Below are positions 8,136-16,981 of a DNA stretch of 33,455 nucleotides, piece after piece. The DNA comes from an uncultured Lachnospiraceae bacterium (GTDB lineage: Bacteria > Bacillota > Clostridia > Lachnospirales > Lachnospiraceae). Made by a program: the position numbers and the translations under genes. Below the pieces are notes generated by a model. The model worked only from the letters and a program-made list of their open reading frames with translations, had not been told where the DNA came from and did not search any database. The DNA lies in the NCBI GenBank assembly GCA_910586555.1, contig CAJUJY010000040.1:1-33455 (forward strand). The letters run 5' to 3'. How positions within the stretch are numbered: the stretch's first letter is position 1; each line of letters opens with the position of its first letter.

Positions 8136-10553
8136 ATGGAAATGTATAACCACCATACAGTTGAGAAAAAATGGCAGAAAATATGGGAAGATGAAAAAGC
8201 ATTTAAAACAGAAAATGATTATACAAGGCCTAAGTTTTACGCACTTGTGGAATTTCCCTATCCTTCAGGCCAGGGGCTTCATGTAGGGCACCCAAGGCCA
8301 TATACAGCACTTGATATTGTAGCACGCAAACGCAGGATGCAGGGGTACAATGTATTATATCCAATGGGATGGGATGCATTCGGGCTTCCTACTGAAAATT
8401 ATGCCATACAGAATAAAATCCACCCAAAAAAGGTTACAGAGGACAATGTAAAACATTTTAAAACACAGCTTTGTGCACTTGGGTATTCATTTGACTGGGA
8501 CAGGGAGATTAACACAACAGACCCTGGATATTATAAATGGACACAGTGGATATTCTTAAAGCTTTTTAAAGCCGGGCTTGCATATAAAAAGGAAATGCCT
8601 ATTAACTGGTGTACTTCATGCAAAGTAGGGCTTGCCAATGAAGAAGTAGTTGGTGGTGTCTGTGAACGCTGTGGTTCTGAAGTGGTGCGCAAGGTTAAAA
8701 GTGAGTGGATGCTTAAAATCACAAACTATGCTGATAAACTGCTTGAAGGGCTTAATAATGTTGATTACATTGAACGTGTAAAGACTTCACAGAAAAACTG
8801 GATTGGACGTTCAGAAGGTGCAGAGGTGGATTTCTGCCTTAAGGACAAAGAGGAAAAACTCCGTGTATATACAACACGGCCTGATACCTTATTTGGTGCA
8901 ACATATATGGTAGTTTCACCAGAACACCCGCTTATTGATAAATATAAAGATGAAATAAAGAACTGGGAAGATATTGTAAAGTACCGGGAAATGGCGGCTA
9001 AAAAGTCCGATTTTGAACGTACAGAACTTGTTAAGGATAAAACAGGTGTTGTACTTGACGGGATTATGGCAGTAAACCCTGTAAATAATAAAGAAATACC
9101 TGTATGGATATCAGATTATGTACTTATGACATATGGTACAGGGGCAATTATGGCAGTTCCTGCACATGATGAAAGGGACTGGGAGTTTGCAAAGAAGTTT
9201 GGCCTTCCTGTAATACAGGTTGTAGAAGGGACTAAAGGCAGTGTGGATATAGATAAAGCAGCATTTACAGATGTTGCAACAGGCAAAATGGTTAATTCAG
9301 GTTTTCTTAATGGCCTTTCTGTAGAAGAAGCTAAAGAAAAGATTAAAGATTTCCTGTCAGAAAAGGGCATAGGTGAACGTAAAGTTAACTATAAACTCCG
9401 TGACTGGGTATTTTCAAGGCAGAGGTACTGGGGAGAGCCAATTCCTATAGTAAATTGTGAAAAATGTGGTTTTGTGCCTGTTGATGAAAGTGAACTTCCG
9501 CTAGTGCTTCCAGAGGTAGAAAGTTATATGCCAGCAGATAATGGTGAATCACCTCTGGCATCAATGACAGACTGGGTTAATACAACATGTCCTTGCTGCG
9601 GCGGCCCTGCGAAGCGTGAAACTGATACAATGCCACAGTGGGCTGGTTCTTCATGGTATTTCTTAAGATATACAGACCCACACAATGAAGAGTGCCTTGC
9701 AGACCCGGAAGCACTTAAATACTGGCTTCCTGTAGACTGGTATAATGGAGGCATGGAGCACACAACACTCCACCTTCTCTATTCACGTTTCTGGCATAAA
9801 TTCCTTTATGACCAGAAAGCCGTTCCAACACCTGAACCATACCAGAAACGTACATCACATGGAATGATTCTTGGAAGCAATGGCGAGAAGATGAGCAAAT
9901 CCAGGGGCAATGTAATTAACCCTGATGATATTGTAAAAGATTACGGGGCAGATACACTCCGCACCTATGAAATGTTTATAGGCGCTTTTGATTTAAGTGC
10001 TGCATGGTCAGATGATGGCGTTAAAGGCTGCCGCCGTTTCCTTGAAAGGGTGTGGAAACTCCAGGAGATTCTTACAGATGAAGAAAACTATTCTAAAGAT
10101 ATGGAAACAAAAATGCACCAGACAATTAAAAAAGTGGGCAATGATTTTGAAAACCTTAAGTTTAATACAGCAATCGCTGCAATGATGTCACTTATAAATG
10201 ATTTTTATAAGAAAAATTCTGTTACAAAAGGTGAATATAAAACATTGCTTAAACTGCTTAACCCTGTTGCGCCACATATTACAGAAGAACTCTGGGAAAT
10301 TACAGGCTGCGGGGGAAGGATTTATTCCGGGACATGGCCAGAATATAATGAGGCTAAAACAATAGAAACCCAGATAGAAATTGCTGTACAGGTCAATGGC
10401 AAAACAAAAACAACAGTTTCCATTGCCAAAGATGAGGCAAAGGAAAGTGTACTTGCAAAAGCAAAAGAAGCACTTAAAGACAGGCTTCCAGAAAATATTA
10501 TTAAGGAAATATATGTTCCAGGCCGTATTGTAAATATTGTCTGCAAAAAATAG
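8136..10553 (+). CDS. leuS: Leucyl-tRNA synthetase
   Basis: A class I aminoacyl-tRNA synthetase for leucine, 805 residues, typical of bacterial LeuRS. The HIGH-type signature is HVGH (49-52, in PSGQGLHVGHPRPY). A zinc-type cysteine cluster follows (WCTSCKVGLANEEVV...CERCG). The CP1 editing domain contains the threonine-rich TTRPDTLFGATY and the GTGAIMAVPAHDERD block. The KMSKS loop is intact at 585-589, followed by the anticodon-binding domain and the C-terminal VQVNGK segment. ATG 8136 is preceded by GGAGAG. The 56-base gap after the PAP2 gene contains no evident terminator. Confidence 0.97.
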   Translation: MEMYNHHTVEKKWQKIWEDEKAFKTENDYTRPKFYALVEFPYPSGQGLHVGHPRPYTALDIVARKRRMQGYNVLYPMGWDAFGLPTENYAIQNKIHPKKVTEDNVKHFKTQLCALGYSFDWDREINTTDPGYYKWTQWIFLKLFKAGLAYKKEMPINWCTSCKVGLANEEVVGGVCERCGSEVVRKVKSEWMLKITNYADKLLEGLNNVDYIERVKTSQKNWIGRSEGAEVDFCLKDKEEKLRVYTTRPDTLFGATYMVVSPEHPLIDKYKDEIKNWEDIVKYREMAAKKSDFERTELVKDKTGVVLDGIMAVNPVNNKEIPVWISDYVLMTYGTGAIMAVPAHDERDWEFAKKFGLPVIQVVEGTKGSVDIDKAAFTDVATGKMVNSGFLNGLSVEEAKEKIKDFLSEKGIGERKVNYKLRDWVFSRQRYWGEPIPIVNCEKCGFVPVDESELPLVLPEVESYMPADNGESPLASMTDWVNTTCPCCGGPAKRETDTMPQWAGSSWYFLRYTDPHNEECLADPEALKYWLPVDWYNGGMEHTTLHLLYSRFWHKFLYDQKAVPTPEPYQKRTSHGMILGSNGEKMSKSRGNVINPDDIVKDYGADTLRTYEMFIGAFDLSAAWSDDGVKGCRRFLERVWKLQEILTDEENYSKDMETKMHQTIKKVGNDFENLKFNTAIAAMMSLINDFYKKNSVTKGEYKTLLKLLNPVAPHITEELWEITGCGGRIYSGTWPEYNEAKTIETQIEIAVQVNGKTKTTVSIAKDEAKESVLAKAKEALKDRLPENIIKEIYVPGRIVNIVCKK

Positions 10554-10596
10554 TGTAACACGTAAACTTGTAAAAATATGTATGGTAAATGTGATT

Positions 10597-12495
10597 ATGA
10601 AAAATATATTTAAAAGCTTAGTTATCCTGTGTGCTTTCTTTGGTATTTGTACATTTTCTAAAGAAAGTGCACAGGCTGCAAAGCTGGCAATGAAAAATAC
10701 TGATTCTAAGATAACATTAAAATATGATGACAGGCATACTTTTAAAAAACAAATTAAAAATATTAAAACTATATCTGTTAAGTCAAGTGATTTAAAGACA
10801 GGTCAAAAAGACCCGGGAGTGCTTAAAGCTGATGAAACAGATAAAAATAAAGTGATTGCCACAGGCTGCGGAAAAGCTGTAGTAGAACTGGAAAATGGCA
10901 AAAAAATTGGTGTAACAGTAAAACCAGCCAAAATAAGCCTGCTGCTTCTTATTGGGCAGAGCAATATGGAAGGAAGCCCTGACAAGCTTGGAATCCTTGA
11001 AGATTACCAGAATGAATATGTAATTAATAAAGAAGGCAAAGTATACAATACATATGGCCCGTCAACAGTAAACCATTCACTTACAAATGGCTGTTTTTCT
11101 ACTGCTGCACCAAAGCTTACAATATGGAATCCGTCTGATTATGTACCAGAAAGCTTAACTGACAACAGCAGCCCTAATGAATGGCAGCGTGTTAATAACC
11201 TTACCGGAGCAGCAAATGCAAGGGGGAAAACAGGTGTTGATGGTGCTCTTGCTAAAGAGTGGGTGAAAAAGACAGGTGAGAAAGTGTGGCTTGTTAATGC
11301 TGCACACAGCGGGAGTTCTATTGAAACATGGATTCCAGGAGATGAAAGGATTAATAACAACTTCTGGCAGGCAGTATCTTTATATAAAACATGTGAACAG
11401 CTTCTTAATAAAGAGATAGAAGCAGGCCATTATAAATTAAGCCATAAAGGTTATTTCTGGCTGCAGGGCGAGTCAGATGATACAATGGGTGCTAAAAAAT
11501 ACCTTAAAAATTTTATGAAAATGCACAGCCGGCTTATAGAAGAAACTGGTGACGGGAGAGGGCAGAAGTATAAAAACCTCAACCAGAGAATGGAATTTGC
11601 AGGAATACTTATGGTAAGGGCACATGGTGAGCCTACAGATGTTTCAGACCTTTATATGACAGGGCCCAGGAAGGCACAGTATTATATATGCAATTCATCT
11701 AAAGAGCAGTTTAAAAATATATACCTTGCAAGCCATATTTCAGAGAACTGGGTAACAGATGAGGGTGTAGACTTATATTTCCAGTCTAAGTATGCAGATA
11801 CCAGTGAGTACCTCAGTTTTAATAATATGAAGAAACAGGATATATACATGCCGTCAAAAGTTACAGATGTCCACCAGTCCATACATTATACACAGCTTGC
11901 ATATAATGAGCTTGGAAGGGACGCCGCTGCAAATATATGTTATGCACTTGGATATGCCAAAGCACCAGGAGAAGAAACCCAGATAAAACTTGTTGGTGAA
12001 GACGGGTATACAGATATGCCTTCCGCAGTTAAATCACAGGAAGACGATATGTCAGTAACAGTTAAAATATTTCCTGCATACAAGGCTAAGTCACTTGAAA
12101 TAATGCGTAAAGAGGGAATATCACTTGACAGGTGGAATGTAAGGCTGCGCCCTGGAAATTATTTTAGTGGCAAAGTAAAATATATAGTTGGCAGCAAAAG
12201 CAGGATATATACACTATGGGCCGAAAACGGTACAAGTACAATAAAAAGTATAATGAGGGTGCCTGGCGGGATAAAAATTGACTGGAAAAAGCTTGAAAAG
12301 GCATCATATTATAAAGTATTCCGCAGGGTAACCGGGACAAATAAATGGATCTGCATTAAAAAGACTGAGAAAAATAAAAATACAAGTTATATAGACTATG
12401 AAGCAGAACAAGGCATGGAATATGAATATATGGTAAGGGCATTTGATAAACATGGCACAAAAGGCAAAAATTCCATATCATATATAGCAGCATAA
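10597..12495 (+). CDS. Secreted SGNH/SASA-type carbohydrate esterase with FnIII-like tail
   Basis: Starting at ATG 10597 the protein begins MKNIFKSLVILCAFFG...SAQAA, a signal peptide, so I prefer this start to ATG 10582 or 10537 (the latter overlaps leuS); none has a good ribosome site. About 632 residues. After a beta-rich N-terminal region comes an SGNH hydrolase core of the sialate O-acetylesterase-like (SASA) family: IGQSNMEG (nucleophile Ser, about 122), NAAHSGSSIETW, FWLQGES, and VTDVHQSIHYTQ with the likely catalytic Asp/His near 424-427. A fibronectin-III-like module closes the protein (IDWKKLEKASYYKVFRR...YEYMVRAFD). By family it deacetylates sugars outside the cell, perhaps plant or host glycans; the substrate is unknown. 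No anchor is visible. Confidence 0.82.
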   Translation: MKNIFKSLVILCAFFGICTFSKESAQAAKLAMKNTDSKITLKYDDRHTFKKQIKNIKTISVKSSDLKTGQKDPGVLKADETDKNKVIATGCGKAVVELENGKKIGVTVKPAKISLLLLIGQSNMEGSPDKLGILEDYQNEYVINKEGKVYNTYGPSTVNHSLTNGCFSTAAPKLTIWNPSDYVPESLTDNSSPNEWQRVNNLTGAANARGKTGVDGALAKEWVKKTGEKVWLVNAAHSGSSIETWIPGDERINNNFWQAVSLYKTCEQLLNKEIEAGHYKLSHKGYFWLQGESDDTMGAKKYLKNFMKMHSRLIEETGDGRGQKYKNLNQRMEFAGILMVRAHGEPTDVSDLYMTGPRKAQYYICNSSKEQFKNIYLASHISENWVTDEGVDLYFQSKYADTSEYLSFNNMKKQDIYMPSKVTDVHQSIHYTQLAYNELGRDAAANICYALGYAKAPGEETQIKLVGEDGYTDMPSAVKSQEDDMSVTVKIFPAYKAKSLEIMRKEGISLDRWNVRLRPGNYFSGKVKYIVGSKSRIYTLWAENGTSTIKSIMRVPGGIKIDWKKLEKASYYKVFRRVTGTNKWICIKKTEKNKNTSYIDYEAEQGMEYEYMVRAFDKHGTKGKNSISYIAA

Positions 12496-12547
12496 ACAAA
12501 GGCCAGTGCAGGCTTAATGATGTTAAAATATTTCCAGGTTTTTATAG

Positions 12548-12574
12548 ACAGGTACAGTATAGTACCTGTTTTTT
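12548..12574 (+). terminator. Terminator after the SGNH esterase gene
   Basis: ACAGGTAC (12548-12555) and GTACCTGT (12562-12569) form an 8-bp stem around AGTATA, followed by a T-rich run. It lies about 50 bases after the esterase stop codon. Confidence 0.75.
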
Positions 12575-12749
12575 ATTTTAAAGTATAAAAATCCTAAATG
12601 GCAGCTTTTATTATTTCTTTTGCCAGAGTAGTAATAGGAAAAAAATTTGGTAATAAATATTAAGAGAGGGAACAGTTTGCCGGGATTTTGGGACTATGGT
12701 TTTATAAATATAAATAAAAAATTTCTGGATAAAAGAAAGGAGTATAGTT

Positions 12750-13682
12750 ATGGTTTATGTTTTTTTGGTTGCCGGGTTTATATTATTAATTAAGGGGGCT
12801 GATTTCTTTGTAGAGGGAAGTTCAAATGTTGCTAAAAGATTAAGGGTACCACCACTTATAATTGGAATGACTATTGTTGCAATGGGAACAAGCTTTCCTG
12901 AATGTTCTGTAAGCATTACAGCTTCCATTGCAGGAAGCAACGGGCTTGCTATAAGCAATGCTGTAGGTTCTAATATATTTAACCTTATGGTAGTATGTGG
13001 CGTCTGTGCGCTTTTCTGCCCTCTTTCTGTTGATACAGGTACACTTAAAAAGGAATTTCCTTTTTCAATAATTGTTGCCGTTATACTGCTTTTGCTTGGC
13101 TCTGCTGGCATGGTTTTAGGGCATATTGACGGAATTATAATGTCTGTTATATTTGCAGGTTTTTTATACTGGATGGTAATGTCCGCCAAAAAAGCAAGAT
13201 CTTTAGGAAAGACAGATAAAGAAGATTATGAAATAATGCCTGTATGGAAATGCATTTTATTTATTATATTTGGAATTGCAGCAGTTATTACAGGGGGTGA
13301 TGTTGTTGTAGATTCCGCTACAAAGATTGCACACCAGTTTAAAATGAGTGATAACCTTATAGGTCTTACAGTGGTTGCATTTGGAACAAGCCTTCCTGAG
13401 CTTGTAACATCTGTGGTTGCTGCAAAGAAAAATGAAGTTGATATGGCACTTGGTAATGTAATCGGTTCAAATATATTTAATATATTACTTGTATTAGGTG
13501 TAGCCGCAGCAATATCACCAATTACATTTATAATGGAGAATATTATTGATATAGTAGTACTTGTGGTAATGAGCCTTATAGTATGGGCATTTACATGGTC
13601 AGGAAGAAGGATTGTAAAAGGTGAAGGGGCAGCTATGCTTCTTATGTATGCAGGTTATATGGGCTATATATGTTTAAGGTAA
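12750..13682 (+). CDS. Sodium/calcium exchanger-family membrane antiporter (YrbG-like)
   Basis: A CaCA-superfamily cation antiporter of 310 residues with about ten hydrophobic segments. The two inverted halves carry the duplicated alpha-repeats: GTSFPECSVSI (46-56) with NAVGSNIFNL, and GTSLPELVTSV (about 212-222) with NVIGSNIFNILLVLG. The acidic residues of the GTS-PE motifs bind the cation. Family knowledge suggests Na+ (or H+)/Ca2+ exchange across the cytoplasmic membrane; the ion cannot be fixed from sequence. AAAGGAG lies eight to ten bases before the ATG. The gene stands alone, with a terminator on either side. Confidence 0.9.
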   Translation: MVYVFLVAGFILLIKGADFFVEGSSNVAKRLRVPPLIIGMTIVAMGTSFPECSVSITASIAGSNGLAISNAVGSNIFNLMVVCGVCALFCPLSVDTGTLKKEFPFSIIVAVILLLLGSAGMVLGHIDGIIMSVIFAGFLYWMVMSAKKARSLGKTDKEDYEIMPVWKCILFIIFGIAAVITGGDVVVDSATKIAHQFKMSDNLIGLTVVAFGTSLPELVTSVVAAKKNEVDMALGNVIGSNIFNILLVLGVAAAISPITFIMENIIDIVVLVVMSLIVWAFTWSGRRIVKGEGAAMLLMYAGYMGYICLR

Positions 13683-13694
13683 AGCAGGTTATAA

Positions 13695-13760
13695 GGACTG
13701 CAAGCAATTAATATTGTAAGAAATTAATATTATTATTGCTTGCAGTCCTGTCTGTTTTCA
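13695..13760. terminator. Shared hairpin between convergent genes
   Basis: GGACTGCAAGCAAT (13695-13708) and ATTGCTTGCAGTCC (13735-13748) make a perfect 14-bp stem, 12 bases after the antiporter stop and upstream of the 3' end of the opposing gene. T-tracts are weak on both sides. It probably acts as a bidirectional terminator, but that is inference. Confidence 0.55.
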
Positions 13761-13823
13761 TTAGACGCCTGTTTGCTTTATTAGCCTGTCTGCCTTATTA
13801 GCCGCCTGCCTGCTATTATAATG

Positions 13824-14519
13824 CTACTTTGGAGGGTTTAATATTGAAGCAAGTATATTTAAAAAATCTTCTTCAGCGTATTCAAGTTTTTCTAGTTCTA
13901 TAGCTTCTACTATATTATCATCAGCTTTTGAAAATATAATTTCATCAATATCTAGTACTATGCCATTATTTAGTAAAGACTTTCCAGCCATGCCCTCCAG
14001 TCCTTTTTTAACAAAGCTGTTTTGCAAAATTGACAGTATTTTATCTTCATATTTGTGTGATGGTATTCCAGATAAAACAGGGATTATCTTTTTTAATATA
14101 AAATATATAAAGCCGTCAGGCAGTTTCTCTCCAGAAAGTTTTATTAAATTATTATAATCTGCTTCAACATGGTTAAGGTATAATACAAGCCGTCCATTAT
14201 TTTCCTGGTTTAGTAAAACCTCATTAATCTTTATGCTGTTGCCAAACCCCTGGTTTTTAATAGCTGAATTTATGCTTTTTGTTATTTCACAGCCATACAG
14301 CCTGGACGTAATACATAATAACCTGCTGTAGAAACTATCTGGAAGGCATTTTAAAATATGTGAAATATCATTAACAGATGAATCATTTAATTCCTGGAAA
14401 AATCCTACAGCCCCGCCCTGCTTTGGCATATTTTTACACTTTTCCAGAGCAGCAGGCAGCAGGTTGTTTAAAGATGCTTTATAATTAATTGATGAAATAC
14501 CAGCTTTTATATTTAACAA
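13824..14519 (-). CDS. Uncharacterised cytoplasmic protein, probable TTG start
   Basis: I do not recognise this protein. It is about 231 residues, acidic toward the C-terminus (DDNIVEAIELEKLEYAEEDF), predicted largely helical, with no signal peptide, membrane segment or cysteine cluster. The frame is open to an ATG at 14558, but that ATG overlaps a consensus -35 box (TTGACA), so it cannot be the start if the promoter is real. A TTG codon at 14519-14517 has GGGAGG eight bases upstream and is the better choice. The gene is downstream of the hydrogenase-chemoreceptor fusion on the same strand but has its own promoter. A link with that sensor is possible only by position. Confidence 0.65.
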   Translation of the reverse strand: MLNIKAGISSINYKASLNNLLPAALEKCKNMPKQGGAVGFFQELNDSSVNDISHILKCLPDSFYSRLLCITSRLYGCEITKSINSAIKNQGFGNSIKINEVLLNQENNGRLVLYLNHVEADYNNLIKLSGEKLPDGFIYFILKKIIPVLSGIPSHKYEDKILSILQNSFVKKGLEGMAGKSLLNNGIVLDIDEIIFSKADDNIVEAIELEKLEYAEEDFLNILASILNPPK

Positions 14520-14534
14520 TATTTTATCCTCCCT

Positions 14535-14563
14535 TGTATATAATAACTTATACAACATGTCAA
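14535..14563 (-). promoter_or_regulatory. Sigma-A-type promoter for the unknown minus-strand gene
   Basis: On the minus strand TTGACA (14563-14558) is followed after 17 bases by TATACA (14540-14535). The expected start of transcription falls at or just before the GGGAGG ribosome site (14534-14529), giving an mRNA with almost no leader. This favours the TTG start. Confidence 0.6.
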
Positions 14564-14579
14564 GATAATAAACTTTTTT

Positions 14580-14611
14580 AAAGTTTTGCTTTTTTAAAGT
14601 TTTGCTTTTTT
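14580..14611. repeat. Two tandem 16-bp units
   Basis: The unit TAAAGTTTTGCTTTTT occurs twice head to tail, touching the stop codon of the hydrogenase-chemoreceptor gene. It is A/T homopolymer-rich and may be a slippage product or weak terminator material. Confidence 0.7.
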
Positions 14612-16541
14612 AATTTAATATTCTGTTGGTTTTTTCTATTACTTCTTCAACATGCTGTGCAATTAAGGAAACTGTGTTCATGGATTCCTCAATCATTGTA
14701 CTTTTTTCAGTTGTTTCATTAACGTTATCAATAGATGCTTGTACAGCAGCCAGAAGCTCAGTAGTAGTTTCACTAAATTTTAATATTATATTATTAACTT
14801 CATTAATAGCAGACTGTATAGATTCGTCATTTTCCCTTGCACTGCTTACAGAAGCACGGGAACTTTCAGACAGGCCGCGTATATTAGAAGCAACAACTGA
14901 AAATCCCCTGCCAGCTTCTCCTGCCCTTGCTGCTTCAATCGCTGCATTAAGTGAAAGCAGGTTGATTTTGCCTGAAATTTTTTCAACATCCTGTGTCATT
15001 ACATTATATTTCTTTACACTTGAATTAATATGCTCTAGTGAACCAGCAATGCTTTCATTAAGTGTTTTTAAGTCATTCATATATTCAGCAACGTTTGCCA
15101 TTTCATTGCAGCTTGCTTCGCCTATATCACGGATAATGCTGGTTTCTTTTGTAACCTGGTTTATATTTTCTGTAAGTTTGCCAAATATTTCGACAAGTTC
15201 ATTATTCATATTTAGCACTTCATTATTTACAGAAGTTGCTTTCTGGCGTTCATTACGTATAGATTTCATCATATACTGGTGGCAGTTTTCTTTTTCATTA
15301 ATGCCCTTTGCTATGGCAACTGCCATTTCACGGCATGATTTAAAGCCACATGAATGACAGTCAAATGATTTCTCCATATCAGTATGCTTGTCAAGTGCCA
15401 GGTAAGCCTTTTCAATATCAGCTTCAGTAATTTTGCGTGAAACACCCATAAGCGGTTTGTATGTACGCATGTAATCATTAAGGTTTAGTTTCTGGTCAAA
15501 TTCTGCAAATTGTTTGTCAACACCTTTTTTAGTAGTATTTGCCTTGCGGATTTTCCTTGCATAACGTTCTACATCATGCATAATGTCGCTCATTGTGAAA
15601 CAGTTATAATGCACTCCTGTAGCCGGTCCCCCGTTACAGCCATTTTCACAGTTAAGCACATCAAAAACTGTCGGAAGCCACCTGGAATTTTCACTGCTGT
15701 ACCTGTCCAGGTCTTTATAAAGCTTGCCTGTCCCTTCAGAAGTCACTATCTCCATTTCAGGTGCATGTATAAGAAGGTTTTTCATAAGCCCGCCAGGTTT
15801 TGGGTAAATTGCGCCTTCTAAGCCCTGGTGCTCATTAAACTCAAATTCACTGTAAACTTTAATAGCAGGAAGGCTTATACCATTCTTTTCAAAGTATTCT
15901 TTAAGGTGTTCCATTGTTACATTATAATTAATAATATTGCCTGTTTCCCTAAATTCATCAATTTTGGCAATACATGGGGAAATGGCAGCTATTTTTCCTG
16001 TAAATCCTAAAACTTTACGTATGTAAATTGCAATACACATCATAGGGCTTTGTACTGGTGACAAGTGTGGGAGAAGTTCAGGCTTATGGCGCTGTATATA
16101 ATTAACAACAGCAGCACACGGCTGTGAAATCAGTTTTGCATCAGGATTTTTTTCAAGGTACTTAAGATGGGCCCATGTACATATATCAGCCCCGTAACTT
16201 ACATCATAAATCCCCTTTACACCCTGGTTTTGCAGCCATTGTAACGTATGGCGCCAGTTACCTTCAAAAGCAATTTTAATAGAAGGTGCAGCAATAACAG
16301 CAATCTCTGTACCTGACTTTAAGTCTTCAAGGAATTTATCAGTATCGTCCTGGAAATAACGTGCATTATGGGAACATGCAGCAATACATGCACCACATTT
16401 AATACACTTGCTGTCATCAATTTCAATAATAAGGTTACCATCATTATTAATGTGGGCTATATTGGCATCGCCAGCAGGGCATGCCCTTACACATGCATTG
16501 CAGCCAACACATTTTTCCCTTTTTAATCCTATAATACTCAT
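14610..16541 (-). CDS. Soluble ferredoxin/[FeFe]-hydrogenase-like sensor fused to chemoreceptor domain
   Basis: A 643-residue cytoplasmic protein without membrane segments. In order: two 4Fe-4S ferredoxin motifs (C11, C14, C17, C21 and C46, C49, C52, C56); a [FeFe]-hydrogenase large-subunit-like domain (about 75-320); a four-cysteine cluster domain (DCHSCGFKSC, C395, C398, C403, C420); and a methyl-accepting chemotaxis signalling domain with its hairpin tip near 527-560 (LLSLNAAIEAARAGEAGRGF). The H-cluster motifs are altered. TSCCP is replaced by SQPCAAV (C142), ISPCIAK keeps C190, and NCENGCNGG keeps C298 and C302. This resembles the sensory (group C) hydrogenase relatives, so I infer H2 or redox sensing coupled to CheA/CheW-type signalling rather than catalysis. 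ATG 16541 follows GGAGAAAGGG. Confidence 0.85.
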   Translation of the reverse strand: MSIIGLKREKCVGCNACVRACPAGDANIAHINNDGNLIIEIDDSKCIKCGACIAACSHNARYFQDDTDKFLEDLKSGTEIAVIAAPSIKIAFEGNWRHTLQWLQNQGVKGIYDVSYGADICTWAHLKYLEKNPDAKLISQPCAAVVNYIQRHKPELLPHLSPVQSPMMCIAIYIRKVLGFTGKIAAISPCIAKIDEFRETGNIINYNVTMEHLKEYFEKNGISLPAIKVYSEFEFNEHQGLEGAIYPKPGGLMKNLLIHAPEMEIVTSEGTGKLYKDLDRYSSENSRWLPTVFDVLNCENGCNGGPATGVHYNCFTMSDIMHDVERYARKIRKANTTKKGVDKQFAEFDQKLNLNDYMRTYKPLMGVSRKITEADIEKAYLALDKHTDMEKSFDCHSCGFKSCREMAVAIAKGINEKENCHQYMMKSIRNERQKATSVNNEVLNMNNELVEIFGKLTENINQVTKETSIIRDIGEASCNEMANVAEYMNDLKTLNESIAGSLEHINSSVKKYNVMTQDVEKISGKINLLSLNAAIEAARAGEAGRGFSVVASNIRGLSESSRASVSSARENDESIQSAINEVNNIILKFSETTTELLAAVQASIDNVNETTEKSTMIEESMNTVSLIAQHVEEVIEKTNRILN

Positions 16542-16981
16542 AATTTAACCATACCCTTTCTCCAGATTTTGTAAAATAATTTATATATAAATTAGTATTA
16601 TAAATCTTTTCATTATATAGTATACGGTAAAATATACAAAACTACAAGTAAAAAAGGCAGGCCTTTTATATAAATTTTACTAATATACAACAGCATATAA
16701 CTAAAAAATTATATTTTACCTGCCAGCATTTAAAAATTCATACAACTGCTGTTAGAAAGAACTGCACTGGCAGTTTATTTTAGTGGCAGTTTTATTATCT
16801 GTCCATTCTGCCAGTATACAGATGTTATTACATGATTTAAAGCTTTACACTCCGGGCTGCTTTTGCTATAATTTTTATATAATTTGAGAAAACTTTCCAG
16901 GCTGCATATCCAGCAGGAAAGAAGAAATAATATATTAGTTAGCAGTATTTTCTAGGCCAGAACCAGAAATGGAGGGGACTG
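16542..16981. other. 440-bp divergent intergenic region
   Basis: Separates the minus-strand sensor gene from the plus-strand EcsC gene. It is AT-rich, with several short TGCCAG/CTGGCA repeats (around 16723, 16770 and 16810) that could form alternative hairpins. A clear promoter toward EcsC lies at 16844-16872. I see no convincing gene in it, and the promoter of the minus-strand gene could not be fixed. Confidence 0.5.
16844..16872 (+). promoter_or_regulatory. Promoter of the EcsC-family gene
   Basis: TTTACA (16844-16849), a 17-base spacer and TATAAT (16867-16872) form a near-consensus sigma-A promoter 110 bases upstream of the EcsC start. Confidence 0.75.

Noticed and set aside
14626..15357. 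243-codon plus-strand open frame opposite the chemoreceptor domain
   Set aside because: It is the complement of the highly conserved helical signalling domain, with a Ser/Leu/Ile-rich translation typical of antisense of coiled coils.
16801..16812. CCATTCTG as the missing left attachment site of the large recombinase
   Set aside because: Only eight bases match the right junction, nothing from the interrupted gene lies beside it, and it would put glycolytic genes inside the element.
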